Shown piece after piece: positions 34,837 to 42,867 of a DNA stretch of 49,852 nt. The notes beneath the pieces are model-generated. The model was not told the DNA's origin. It saw only the letters and a list, made by a program, of their open reading frames with translations, and made no database searches. The position numbers and the translations under genes were made by a program. Numbering within the stretch: position 1 is the stretch's first letter; each line of letters opens with the position of its first letter. This DNA is from Bacillota bacterium (GTDB lineage Bacteria; Bacillota; Sulfobacillia; Sulfobacillales; Sulfobacillaceae): NCBI GenBank assembly GCA_021799435.1, contig JAJZAN010000014.1, positions 1-49,852 on the forward strand, in the 5' to 3' direction.

Positions 34837-36083
34837 GCGCCTGCTTCCAGGGCAGGCGGCGCTTCCGACAGTTGACGCACCGGCGAGGTCACCAGCCACA
34901 CCACCGATCCGAGCCCGCCTACAACCCCCACCCACAGCGTCATATGCAGTCCAACCAGAGAGCCAAGCAGGCCACCCGCCAGTGATCCCAACGGCATCGT
35001 GCCCCAGATGAGGAATCGGATACTGGCGTTCATGCGGCCCAACAGGCGGTTAGGCGTAATCGCTTGGCGCAGACTGACTTGGTTGATGTTATACACCACC
35101 GACCCGAAAAAGGTCGACCACTCGGCCAACATCAGCATTCCCATGGCCACTGGTGAATGGACCGGTGCCAGCGGCACTAACAGTTGAAACACAGCCGATA
35201 TCATAATGGCAACAACCAACGCGGTGCCGAGCCCCAGTTTCCTGGTAATCCGGGGCGCAGCAACCGCCCCCACCAGTCCCCCGATCGCACCGACACCGAA
35301 CACCACACCGACCAGGGCCCCTCGAAAGTGAAGTCCATGGATGAAGTATAGGACGTAGACCGCACCCGTGAGGCTGCTGAAAAAGTTGGCCGTCCCCGTA
35401 CACCCTGCCAACGACCACAGCAGCCGATTGGCAAACACAAAGCGCAGGCCCTCGCCAATTTCCTGCCACATCTGCCGCTCGCCTGCCTTAGGCTGCGGCT
35501 CCTCACGGGTTCCAATGGCAAGCAGGGACACAACCGAAACTCCGTATGAGAGGGCGTCAGCAGCCAACGCAGCCGGGGCGGCCAACAATTGCACCAAAAC
35601 GCTCCCCAGCCCGGGCCCCAGCACCTGACTTGCGGCCCGGGTAGTCTCCAGCTTGCCATTTCCCTCGACCAGCATTTCCCGGGAAATGAGAGAAGGCAAA
35701 TACGACTGATAGGCGAGATCAAAAAGGACAGTCATGCATCCTATCAGAAACTGGATGATGTAAAGGTCCGGAATCGACAAGCGGTGCGTGAGCCACAAGA
35801 GCGGTATTAAGGCCATGAGAACAAAGCGGATTACGTCTGCCGCAATGAGAAGCGGCCGTCGCGGCAGACGATCGACATAGACACCCGCCAAAAGCGACAT
35901 CACCAAAAAGGGGACGGTCGCCAACGCGCCCAAGATCCCCATTTGAGCGGCATCCGCATGAAGAAATATGGCGGCCGTTAACGGCAACGCCACCGTTGTA
36001 ACTTGAGATCCAAATTCAGACACCGTCTGGCCCAACCATAATTTCAGAAAATCCCGATGTCGCATCAATGCGCCCTGTTTCAC
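34833..36083 (-). CDS. MFS transporter (MFS_3 / exporter type), second copy
   Basis: 416 aa, about twelve membrane helices. It opens FLKLWLGQTVSEFGSQVTT and has the loop signature LLAGVYVDRLPRRPLLI near residue 65. It is a paralogue of the MFS protein at 2685-3971, sharing the N-terminal LWLG-T--FGS pattern and domain plan. GTG at 36083 follows GGGGGG by 5-6 nt; an ATG at 36065 is an alternative. It is translationally coupled to the downstream phosphotransferase gene and lies 36 bp after a lipoprotein gene. The group most resembles macrolide or multidrug exporters; the substrate is unknown. Confidence 0.85.
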   Translation of the reverse strand: MKQGALMRHRDFLKLWLGQTVSEFGSQVTTVALPLTAAIFLHADAAQMGILGALATVPFLVMSLLAGVYVDRLPRRPLLIAADVIRFVLMALIPLLWLTHRLSIPDLYIIQFLIGCMTVLFDLAYQSYLPSLISREMLVEGNGKLETTRAASQVLGPGLGSVLVQLLAAPAALAADALSYGVSVVSLLAIGTREEPQPKAGERQMWQEIGEGLRFVFANRLLWSLAGCTGTANFFSSLTGAVYVLYFIHGLHFRGALVGVVFGVGAIGGLVGAVAAPRITRKLGLGTALVVAIMISAVFQLLVPLAPVHSPVAMGMLMLAEWSTFFGSVVYNINQVSLRQAITPNRLLGRMNASIRFLIWGTMPLGSLAGGLLGSLVGLHMTLWVGVVGGLGSVVWLVTSPVRQLSEAPPALEAGA

Positions 36084-36119
36084 GAAGACCCCCCAGCGGA
36101 AGCGTGACTCATGCAGACG

Positions 36120-36647
36120 TTAAAAGCTGCAAGCCGGAACGGGTTTTTGGTTCTCACCCAACACTTGCAGGGTCACCACACCACTCGGCATGCGGCGACC
36201 GACATTGGCCATCCAAAAGCCATCCTTCAACAAGTGCGTCGGATAGCGATGGCCATTAATTGCAAAGACCATTCCTGTTACCGGTTTCGAACCTACCGTC
36301 CGACCAAATACGAAGTTCTCGGTGGGCCGTAGAATCATCAAGGGAGCCGTGTCGACCGTCTCTGGATTCGGGCACCCAGAAGTGGTGGCAATGCTGGATG
36401 AATCGACGATCTCCCAGTGGTGGCTCTGGCGTCGCACGACAGAAATTTGGACGTATCCCTGAAGCGTGTAGAAATAGGCGGTATTCCCATGGCCGAGTCG
36501 GGTATGAAAGGGAAAGAAGACGACGGCGGCGTTGGACGGCATGGTTTGTTCAATGGTAGTTTGGGCCGTCGGCGAAGCGCCGCAACCCGCAGCCCCGACA
36601 AGTCCGAGCACCGCACCTAACATGACGACGCTGCGTTTGAAGACCAA
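36120..36647 (-). CDS. Lipoprotein of unknown function
   Basis: 175 aa. N-terminal signal peptide FKRSVVMLGAVLGLVGAAGC with a lipobox (GAAGC) predicts export and lipid anchoring. The mature part is beta-rich (NTAYFYTLQGYVQISVVRR, FAINGHRYPTHLLKDGFW) and has no recognised domain. TTG at 36647 follows AGGGAGAG and gives the signal peptide directly; the open frame extends upstream to 36833 but with no suitable ribosome site. First gene of the operon with the MFS exporter and APH-fold kinase. Confidence 0.68.
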   Translation of the reverse strand: MVFKRSVVMLGAVLGLVGAAGCGASPTAQTTIEQTMPSNAAVVFFPFHTRLGHGNTAYFYTLQGYVQISVVRRQSHHWEIVDSSSIATTSGCPNPETVDTAPLMILRPTENFVFGRTVGSKPVTGMVFAINGHRYPTHLLKDGFWMANVGRRMPSGVVTLQVLGENQKPVPACSF

Positions 36648-36767
36648 TAGGACTCTCTCCCTCAGAATGCTTTTACAGGTGTTCGTCGCGTGCAGGCCTG
36701 GTTCCTGCTGGTGAGGGATGCCACCAACCCGCTGAGGGCACAGTATGCCCAGGGAGGGCGGCCAAAA

Positions 36768-36854
36768 ATGATTTTTGTATTGGGCCTGCTGGGAGGATTT
36801 TTGGTGGTGATAGGTCTTTTGGTGTTTCGCCACCTGTTTCGCACCAAATCATAA
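36768..36854 (+). CDS. Small single-pass membrane protein (28 aa)
   Basis: ATG at 36768 follows AGGGAGGG at 36751-36758 by 9 nt and opens 28 codons. They encode one hydrophobic helix (MIFVLGLLGGFLVVIGLLVF) followed by a basic tail RHLFRTKS. The frame is also open upstream to GTG 36690, which would give 54 aa; the stronger ribosome site favours the short form. Its stop overlaps the 3' end of the convergent DsbA-family gene by 6 bp. It resembles in plan the 32-aa protein at 5236. Confidence 0.45.
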   Translation: MIFVLGLLGGFLVVIGLLVFRHLFRTKS

Positions 36855-37514
36855 GTGCGATGTGGGCAGCGGGAAGGCTAGCTCTCCGCGGCAATCCGCT
36901 GCAAAGCGGATTGAAAAGATCGCGACCGGCTGCACCCCTGAAATGCCATACTTCTCGTTAATCACGAAGAACGGCACCCCGTCTATGCCCAATTCTGCGG
37001 CCTCCCGTTCGTCGGTCCGGACCTCCTGCCCGTAGGCGCCGCTTTCCAGCACTGTCATGGCGTCCCTTGCGGAAAGGCCCACTTCACCCGCCAAGCCCGC
37101 TAAGGTGGTCCGATCCCCGATATCCAGCGAGTCGGTGAAATACGCCCGAAATAGGCGCTCCGACAGTTCCGCCGTCTTCCCCTGGGTCTTGGCAAACTGC
37201 GCCAAGCGATGCGCGTCAAACGTATGGGCGGGAATCATGGTGTCAAATCGATACACCAGGCCGACCTGAGACGCCCGTTCTGCGACCTGGTTATGCATAG
37301 CCTGGGCCTGCTCGACACTCGTGTCATATTTATGGGCCAGAAGTTCGTGGATGTTGCCGTGCTGCGACGGGGTTGCATTCGGATCGAGTTCAAAGCTTCG
37401 ATACGCCATTTGAATGTCCAAGTTCTGCGGAAACTGGGCCTTGGCCAACTCCACGTGTCGCTTGCCCATGTAGCAAAACGGACAAACAATATCGGACCAC
37501 ACTTCGATTTTCAC
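36849..37514 (-). CDS. DsbA-family oxidoreductase, FrnE-like, with a probable C-terminal frameshift
   Basis: Thioredoxin-fold protein, 221 aa as read. The CPFC redox motif is at residues 11-14 in WSDIVCPFCYMGKRH, no signal peptide is present, and the helical insert and final GVPFFVINEKYGISGVQP block are typical of cytoplasmic FrnE/YwbO-type DsbA proteins. GGGGGAG lies 6 nt before GTG 37514. After QPVAIF the frame continues into an atypical tail. Deleting one T of the TTTT tract (36914-36917 on the plus strand, as AAAA) gives QPVAIFQSALQRIAAES and a stop at 36878, the normal family ending. One extra base is therefore likely. Divergent from the secreted propeller-like gene. Confidence 0.85.
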   Translation of the reverse strand: MKIEVWSDIVCPFCYMGKRHVELAKAQFPQNLDIQMAYRSFELDPNATPSQHGNIHELLAHKYDTSVEQAQAMHNQVAERASQVGLVYRFDTMIPAHTFDAHRLAQFAKTQGKTAELSERLFRAYFTDSLDIGDRTTLAGLAGEVGLSARDAMTVLESGAYGQEVRTDEREAAELGIDGVPFFVINEKYGISGVQPVAIFSIRFAADCRGELAFPLPTSHL

Positions 37515-37696
37515 CGAGTTCTCCCCCATGCCTATGGACCAGCGCGCCTGTCAACAAACGATTGACGTCACCCCATTGTCCCGTGTCCGCCGATCCGACG
37601 CAACCGCAGACAGACACTGCACGATCGCAGACCTGCAACCTGCCCCATCCTAACGGCGTTAGGCGTGTATACATAGAAGACGGAAGGAGCTCAATC

Positions 37697-38890
37697 ATGA
37701 ACTATGGCTCGGTGCTCACCGGAAGTGCGGCACTTCTGGTGTTGGTCAGTGGAGGGTTAGGTGGGTCGTTTCAACCGCGGTCAGGACTCCCCGCCACTCA
37801 CTACACAACAACGACTGCCTCGCTCCGTAGGGACCATGGAGTTTCTAACCGCAGCGCGAGCATCTCCGCCCCGCAAGTCCTGATGCTTGATGGCGCCGGC
37901 CCTTCCATCTGGCTGATGGAGCGAAGCGGACCTCATGTCACCCTGTGGAGTCGCCAAGGCAACAGGCCCTGGCACCAACTTTCCTGGCCGTCGAGTCTTC
38001 TTCCTGACCAAGTAGTGCGCACTTCACCGAGGAACGCCTGGATTGTTGCCCAAGACAACCAAATTCTCGACACGTACGATGGCGGGCATACCTGGCATAC
38101 CATGCCTTTGCCCCCGTTGTTGGCTCAGCACCGCAAGTGGCCGCAGGGTCTGACTATCGCGCCCGCGCCCGATGGTTCTCTTGCCTTGCTGGCATGGGGG
38201 CCGGAAGCGACCACCCAATCGTCGAAGCTGCTATGGTACCGACCCCCGCACAGCACGCGGTGGCAACTGAAAGCTCGCTCCGGTCCAGGGCTCTTCAAAT
38301 ACTACACCCCGTGGTGGCCCACCACGATTCAGCCCACCCTCCCAGTGCCTGGAGATCCTATCTCCTTGCAGATGGTCACGAACAGTTGGGGATATTTCAC
38401 GGAGGATGTCGCCGGCGGACCCTTTCTCTGGCGCATGACCACCCAGGGCCGATTGCGTCCTCAACCCATCCGCGGCCTGAAGGACTGGGCCATGGGCGTG
38501 GGCGCCATGGCGTGGAATGGCTCGACGGGATGGGTGCTTAGCGGCATCACACCCACGACTTCCCTGGTTGCCCGCATCTCAGGCACCCATTCCACCCTCG
38601 TCTCCTCTCCGCATCCCCTAAGTCTGGCGAATGGCGCCGCGATTAGCGCGGCCTCAGCCACTGCGGCCACCATCGCGGCGCAGTCGCATAAAGTCTGGAC
38701 CCTGTTCAATACCCGCAACGGCGGCCAGTCATGGTCTTGGGTGCCCCTTCCGGACATATCGGCGCACGGGTACGCTCCTTGGGTTTATGGACACGGGAAT
38801 ACGGTGTGGCTTGCCTTCGGGCCTTACCTGTATGAAGGGCCCGCCACCCGTGATGCCGGGTGGCATCGGGTGGCCCTGCCAACACCTTAA
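37697..38890 (+). CDS. Exported BNR/YCF48-like propeller protein
   Basis: 397 aa. The N-terminus (about residues 8-24 hydrophobic) is a signal peptide or anchor. The body carries Asp-box-like repeats, for example ILDTYDGGHTWHTMPL near residue 115 and LFNTRNGGQSWSWVPL near residue 335, with TSPRNAWIVAQDNQ and SHKVWTLF strands. This is the pattern of YCF48/BNR propellers. Function is unknown; such proteins are usually extracytoplasmic binding scaffolds. AAGGAG precedes the ATG by 7 nt; an open frame upstream to 37373 lacks one. Confidence 0.65.
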   Translation: MNYGSVLTGSAALLVLVSGGLGGSFQPRSGLPATHYTTTTASLRRDHGVSNRSASISAPQVLMLDGAGPSIWLMERSGPHVTLWSRQGNRPWHQLSWPSSLLPDQVVRTSPRNAWIVAQDNQILDTYDGGHTWHTMPLPPLLAQHRKWPQGLTIAPAPDGSLALLAWGPEATTQSSKLLWYRPPHSTRWQLKARSGPGLFKYYTPWWPTTIQPTLPVPGDPISLQMVTNSWGYFTEDVAGGPFLWRMTTQGRLRPQPIRGLKDWAMGVGAMAWNGSTGWVLSGITPTTSLVARISGTHSTLVSSPHPLSLANGAAISAASATAATIAAQSHKVWTLFNTRNGGQSWSWVPLPDISAHGYAPWVYGHGNTVWLAFGPYLYEGPATRDAGWHRVALPTP

Positions 38891-39048
38891 CCCACGGTAA
38901 TCGACAACGGGCTCCGATGGCGCAGGGAGCCGCACACCCGCCATGTCGGCCTGCTCCGCAGGTTTGCTCCGCGGGAGGTCTCGGGGTTTAATGGTGATGG
39001 CGGGTGGACGACGCCCCCATGGACTCACTAACCTAAAGGAGATTCGCC

Positions 39049-39450
39049 ATGCCCCCAGAAATCGACAAAGTGGCTTGGATACACATCCGGGACGGAAAAA
39101 TCCTATGCGTCCGATCGAAGGGCAAAGACACCTACTATTTGCCAGGCGGTAAACGGGAACCCGGAGAAACCGATGTGGAGGTTCTCGGACGCGAGATAGA
39201 CGAGGAACTGTCGGTGCACATCAAACCGCACACCGCCGTCTATTTTGGGACATTCGAAGACCAAGCCCACGGAAAATCGAATGGTGTCCTCGTAAAAATG
39301 ACCTGTTATACGGCCGAATATGAAGGAACGCTGACACCTGCAGCCGAAATTGCCGCAATGGATTGGCTGACGTACAACGACCGGCCACGAGTATCCGTGG
39401 TAGTTCAGACAGCTTTTGATAAACTGTTTGAACTCCGACGGCTCTTATAA
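39049..39450 (+). CDS. Nudix hydrolase
   Basis: 133 aa pyrophosphohydrolase. It has a complete Nudix box, G-x5-E-x7-REUxEEL, from GGKREPGE near residue 34 to REIDEEL, which binds the catalytic metals. Compact MutT-like size. Substrates in the family are nucleoside diphosphates linked to a second moiety, so oxidised nucleotides or nucleotide sugars are possible. AAAGGAG precedes the ATG by 7 nt. It stands alone between the propeller gene and the EAL gene. Confidence 0.9.
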   Translation: MPPEIDKVAWIHIRDGKILCVRSKGKDTYYLPGGKREPGETDVEVLGREIDEELSVHIKPHTAVYFGTFEDQAHGKSNGVLVKMTCYTAEYEGTLTPAAEIAAMDWLTYNDRPRVSVVVQTAFDKLFELRRLL

Positions 39451-39492
39451 TCTTGGCTCTCTACATATTCTCAGAAAACCTTGTGCAGGATT

Positions 39493-39520
39493 TTCAACAG
39501 CGCTGTAGAGACGGTACAAT
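39493..39520 (+). promoter_or_regulatory. Candidate promoter of the EAL-domain gene
   Basis: TTCAAC (39493-39498) and TACAAT (39515-39520) are separated by 16 bp, with the palindrome CAGCGCTG in the spacer, about 65 bp upstream of the EAL gene start. Confidence 0.35.
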
Positions 39521-39585
39521 AGTGGGCAACAACAACGTGCTCCTTGAAAGACTGTGAAGTCGTTTGCAAGCGGGGCATAAGATGA

Positions 39586-40872
39586 GTGGAAGTGGCCCAA
39601 TTGATCGAGCAATGGCTCCGTGCACCAGATGTTCGGTTCGTTTTGCAACCCATTGTCTCTTTATCCAGCGCACAGATTGTGGGATACGAACTCTTAAGCC
39701 GCCCTCTAGCGGGCCAAACCGAACTGCCTGTCGAATCGTTTTTTCAGACCGCAAGCGAACAAGGTGCCGCTGTCGCAGTGGACCGATACCTTATTGCGCA
39801 AATGTCCGCATTTTTGGACGAGATTTCCGTGAACGTCCCGGTCTTTATCAACCTGCACCCCGATTCGTTGAGGGACGCGGCCATTCAGGCTCATGTCGCC
39901 CCTTTGATTGGCAAAGTCGTCATTGAGGTTACCGAGCGGGTCGAGTGGGACTTTGAGGAACTGGGGTCTTTTCTGCGTTCCTGGCAACAACGTGGCGGCA
40001 GCTTTGCGCTGGACGACTTTGGCAGCGGTTATTCGGGCTTGGAGAAGCTCGTGTCCGTGCGTCCCGACTTTGTCAAACTCGATGCGCGACTAGTCCGCGG
40101 AGCAGATCACAGTCGCGTCAAGCAAAATGTAATAGAAGCCGTCGGTCACTTGGCCTCTATCCTGTCATTTCAACTGCTGGGAGAAGGCATTGAGACGGAA
40201 GGAGAGCTGGAAATCTGTGTTAAGCGCGGCGCCACGCTCGGACAGGGATACTATTTTTGCCGACCCCTGCCATGGAATAACCTGCCACGAGTTGACGAAA
40301 CCGCCATGGCCCACATCTTGAAGCACTACCAATGGATGCAGAGGTCTCAGACCATGCCCTCGCCCGAACGAGTCGATTGGGCATACCATGCCTCCTTGCT
40401 GGCTGACGTGCTGGAAAGTCCGGATAACCATGTACGAGCCGAATTAATCGCAGCCGCTCTCTATCGAGCGCTCCAGCCCCACTCGGTCACGGTGCTCGTG
40501 GCCACAGACGAAGGCCTGAAACCTTGGGTGAGCTTGGGCCATGCCCATCGGTCACTTATGCTGTGGAGCACCCCGTCCCTGGCCCGCACGGCGTATGTCA
40601 GCGGTCGAATGGAAGTTCGGCAATCGTCCGGAGACGAGAGTCATCGGAATGGCCTGACAGGGGATCTAAACCGCCTATTGGGATCGCCGGAATCAGTCGC
40701 CATCTGCCCCATTGGGACCCCCCCTTGGGGACTCATCGGTGCCGATTATCTTCCGGGTGATGCCTGGAGCGAACAACGACTTAACGTATTGCGGACGTAC
40801 TCACGGCTCATGACTTTGGCAACGATGGCGCCGAATGGCGATTGGGCGGCCCCCGCGGGCTCGGAAGGTTAG
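39586..40872 (+). CDS. EAL-domain cyclic-di-GMP phosphodiesterase with C-terminal GAF-like region
   Basis: 428 aa. EAL domain in residues 1-245: the signature is YELLSR (Glu kept), then FINLHPDSL with the metal Asn, EVTER, LDDFGSGYSGL with the Asp pair, FVKLD with Lys, GEGIETEGEL with Glu, and LGQGYYFCRP. The set of metal and catalytic residues appears complete, so hydrolysis of c-di-GMP to pGpG is likely. Residues 265-420 look like a GAF-type sensor fold. No membrane helix, so it is cytosolic. GTG 39586 or GTG 39592 may be the start; both have weak ribosome sites. It suggests c-di-GMP control of motility or surface growth. No GGDEF partner is in the window. Confidence 0.87.
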   Translation: MEVAQLIEQWLRAPDVRFVLQPIVSLSSAQIVGYELLSRPLAGQTELPVESFFQTASEQGAAVAVDRYLIAQMSAFLDEISVNVPVFINLHPDSLRDAAIQAHVAPLIGKVVIEVTERVEWDFEELGSFLRSWQQRGGSFALDDFGSGYSGLEKLVSVRPDFVKLDARLVRGADHSRVKQNVIEAVGHLASILSFQLLGEGIETEGELEICVKRGATLGQGYYFCRPLPWNNLPRVDETAMAHILKHYQWMQRSQTMPSPERVDWAYHASLLADVLESPDNHVRAELIAAALYRALQPHSVTVLVATDEGLKPWVSLGHAHRSLMLWSTPSLARTAYVSGRMEVRQSSGDESHRNGLTGDLNRLLGSPESVAICPIGTPPWGLIGADYLPGDAWSEQRLNVLRTYSRLMTLATMAPNGDWAAPAGSEG

Positions 40873-40951
40873 ACTGCTAGGTGATCGAACACCCATCGTG
40901 GCCGGTCCCGGAAAGTGGCATCGCGCTTGATAGCTGTTGCATTAAACCCGC

Positions 40952-41539
40952 TTAGGACGGATATCCCCATGAACCATCAGGCATCCGCAACTTCACATAA
41001 ACGGAATTGTCGGCCGGCAGGCCCTCAACGTCCGGTACGCTTTGTCGAAGCACCGCTTCGAGGTAAAAGCCTGCCCGTTCTGCCACCTGGCCACTCCGAA
41101 GATTGCGCGCATCACAACGGATTTCGATTCGTCGCGCACTCAAATGGTCTGAAGCCCATTGCACGATGCCATGGACGGCTTCAGTCATTAACCCCTGGCC
41201 GGACTCCGAGGTGCGAATCCAGTACCCAATTTCAAACCGTCCCACAGCCCAATTCATCCGGTGAAGCCCTGTGCTCCCAACAAAACGTCCCGACGACTTC
41301 AGGAACATGTGGAGGCGCAAATCCTCACGAAGCAGAAACTTAGCATGGGCACGGCGGACATTTTCTTCTGACTCCTCGACGGACGGCAGGTTGACAGCGA
41401 ATGGCAACCATTTCTTCAGAGCCTCTTGCGATTCGACGATGGCCTCATGGACCATTGGGCCGTCTCCTGGCAATGGACACCGGATCAGCAGCCGATCAGT
41501 TTGAAATTCATGCGGAAAATCGAAAAGAATCGGATTCAT
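40952..41539 (-). CDS. GNAT N-acetyltransferase, RimJ/RimL type
   Basis: 195 aa acetyl-CoA-dependent transferase. It begins FQTDRLLIRCPLPGDGPMVHEAI, the typical RimJ/RimL opening. Then comes GRFVGSTGLHRMNW, FEIGYWIRTSESGQGLMTEAV containing the acetyl-CoA pyrophosphate loop (Q-x-x-G-L/M variant), and RIEIRCDARNLRSGQVAERAGF. It may acetylate the N-terminus of a ribosomal protein or a small molecule. AAAGGAG precedes the ATG by 7 nt. It is the last ordinary gene before the accessory island. Confidence 0.9.
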   Translation of the reverse strand: MNPILFDFPHEFQTDRLLIRCPLPGDGPMVHEAIVESQEALKKWLPFAVNLPSVEESEENVRRAHAKFLLREDLRLHMFLKSSGRFVGSTGLHRMNWAVGRFEIGYWIRTSESGQGLMTEAVHGIVQWASDHLSARRIEIRCDARNLRSGQVAERAGFYLEAVLRQSVPDVEGLPADNSVYVKLRMPDGSWGYPS

Positions 41540-41661
41540 GGCGTGACTCCTTTTATCGGCGATTATCGCACATCTGATGAGGAGCGTCTCTCAGCGGAGG
41601 GGTTCTGGTGCCGATTAGGAGCGGAGGCCCGAACTCTCGCGTCGGGAAGGGGGCCGCGCCT

Positions 41662-41728
41662 ATGCACTAGGACTCTCTGGCTATTGCCGTCGTTGCTGGT
41701 GTTCGCGGTCCCACGCAACAAGGAATAA
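41662..41728 (+). pseudogene. Broken copy of the MHWTLW hydrophobic peptide ORF
   Basis: Reads ATG CAC TAG: one inserted A after CACT shifts the frame and creates a stop at codon 3. Otherwise it is close to the intact ORF in copy C, ending at a TAA within the conserved hairpin. Loss of this ORF while the downstream RNA hairpins stay intact is informative about which part is kept. Confidence 0.7.
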
Positions 41729-41768
41729 CCACCTCCCATGAGGAGATGGTTATCGTGCGTTAAATCAT

Positions 41769-41856
41769 CGCCGTTCGGCAGGGTCTCCTTCCGTTCCTCC
41801 GGAAGTTCTGCCATCCCTCCCGCTCTGTTGACGCAGGGCGGGAGTTCTTCTGTTGC
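41769..41856 (+). ncRNA. Structured RNA element, copy A, with terminator
   Basis: GGCAG pairs with CTGCC enclosing a CTTCCG/CGGAAG hairpin. CTCCCGCTCTG pairs with CAGGGCGGGAG (loop TTGACG) and TTCTTCTG follows as a T-rich tail. The same arrangement occurs in copies B-D. Confidence 0.6.
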
Positions 41857-41888
41857 TGTTATGCCACGCGGAGGGTTGGTTAATGTCC

Positions 41889-42516
41889 AATTGAGTGGTG
41901 TAAATAGGGATTGATGAGGTGCCAGATTTTGTCTGGACAAGAGACCATCCCATTCGGTTTCCTAGAGATTGGCGAAATCGAACAAGAGGTCCGAATGGGA
42001 TGACTACCCCTACTGTGCCATTACTCGATTTACTCCGCAAGGCGGGCGTGGAAGACACCGATTTTCTGCGCGAGGCGGTGGAATGGTTTTTGCAGCAACT
42101 GATGGAGGCGGAGGTAACCCAGCAGATTGGGGCCGGTCCGCATGAGCGGACCGGGGCCCGAACAACCAGCCGCAACGGCCATCGGCCTCGAGCCTGGGAG
42201 ACCCGGGTGGGTGCCGTCCAGTTGGCGATTCCGAAGCTGCGGCAAGGGACGTACTATCCGGAGTTCCTGGAACCCCGCCGGCGCAGTGAGCACGCGCTGG
42301 TGGCGGTCATTCAAGAGGCCTATGTGCACGGGGTGAGCACGCGCAAAGTCGATCAGCTCGTGCAGTCGCTAGGGATGACCGGGATCAGTAAGTCGCAGGT
42401 GTCGCCGCTGTGTCAGGGACTCGACGAGCGCGTCACCCGGTTTAAGCAGCGACCCTTGGAGAGCACGTATCCTTATGTCTGGCTGGATGCCAAATATCTC
42501 AACGTCTGGTCCTGCC
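41889..42516 (+). mobile_element. Truncated IS256-family insertion sequence
   Basis: A left end with the sequence GAGTGGTGTAAATAG, similar to IS256-family termini, precedes a transposase start 110 bp further on. The element is cut off at about 42516 and no right end is seen. The following sequence to 42805 has no recognisable coding content, only small hairpins (TGACCG/CGGTCA near 42640, GTTCCCA/TGGGAAC near 42760). Confidence 0.7.
42000..42516 (+). pseudogene. IS256-family transposase, N-terminal 172 residues
   Basis: DDE transposase of the mutator-like IS256 family, normally about 400 aa. Typical blocks: REAVEWFLQQLMEAEVTQQIGA, TSRNGHRPRAWETRVGAVQLAIPKLRQGTYYPEFLEPRRR (split here as residues 60-100), IQEAYVHGVSTRKVDQLVQSLG, and PYVWLDAKYLNV with the first catalytic Asp. 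After that the frame leaves the family, so the second Asp and Glu are absent and the protein cannot be active. The open frame continues to 42638 with unrelated residues. Confidence 0.85.
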
Positions 42517-42805
42517 CAAACGAACGCTACGCTCGCGTTTCACTCCAACCTAAGCCCTCCGGCTGTTCTCAACTTTCGCCGGACGCCCTCTCCGTTCCAT
42601 CTAATCAGCACGAGTCCTACACAGTTTCAGGTTCCTGACCGTATCTTCCGAATAGCGGTCACGGGGTCTCTAACAAGTGGTCAGGGGCTGTCGTAGGCAG
42701 CCAACCTGGTGCACATTCGGGCTGGATAGCGCGTCATTCGCGTCGTGCAGTAACTGAGTTCCCAAGGGCTGCCTGGGAACCGGATCTTCCGCGGACAACA
42801 AACGA
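42517..42805. other. Non-coding gap after the IS256 remnant
   Basis: About 290 bp without a supportable gene. Two short hairpins are present (TGACCG/CGGTCA near 42640-42661 and GTTCCCA/TGGGAAC near 42760-42782). Otherwise I see nothing. Confidence 0.5.
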
Positions 42806-42836
42806 GGGCGGCACTGCGCGTTCGCAGTGCCGCCCC
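42806..42836 (-). terminator. Terminator of the surface-protein gene
   Basis: A perfect 13-bp stem, GGGCGGCACTGCG with its complement, and a 4-nt loop. On the minus strand it is followed by TCGTTTGTTGT. It lies 32 bp after the stop of the surface-protein remnant. Confidence 0.75.
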
Positions 42837-42867
42837 CCCTCCGCGTGGCATGGTTGGCCACGAGTCG

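Larger units (their letters stand above)
41640..41866 (+). repeat. Peptide/RNA module, degenerate copy A
   Basis: Fourth and most diverged copy of the module seen intact at about 45.3, 46.4 and 47.5 kb. It keeps the AAGGGGG ribosome site, the peptide reading-frame region (broken), the hairpin at the stop codon and the complete downstream RNA hairpins and terminator. It has lost the TATAAT promoter and most of the leader stem. It sits between the GNAT gene and an IS256 remnant, and no upstream repeat block precedes it. The region 41540-41640 contains only decayed leader sequence. Confidence 0.75.

Noticed and set aside
36690..36767. 54-aa version of the small ORF ending at 36854
   Set aside because: Its GTG has only a weak AGGTG site, while ATG 36768 has AGGGAGGG at good spacing. 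The long form remains possible.
38909..38960. Terminator after the exported propeller gene
   Set aside because: GGCTCC/GGGAGCC and CCTGC/GCAGG hairpins are present but lack a T-run.
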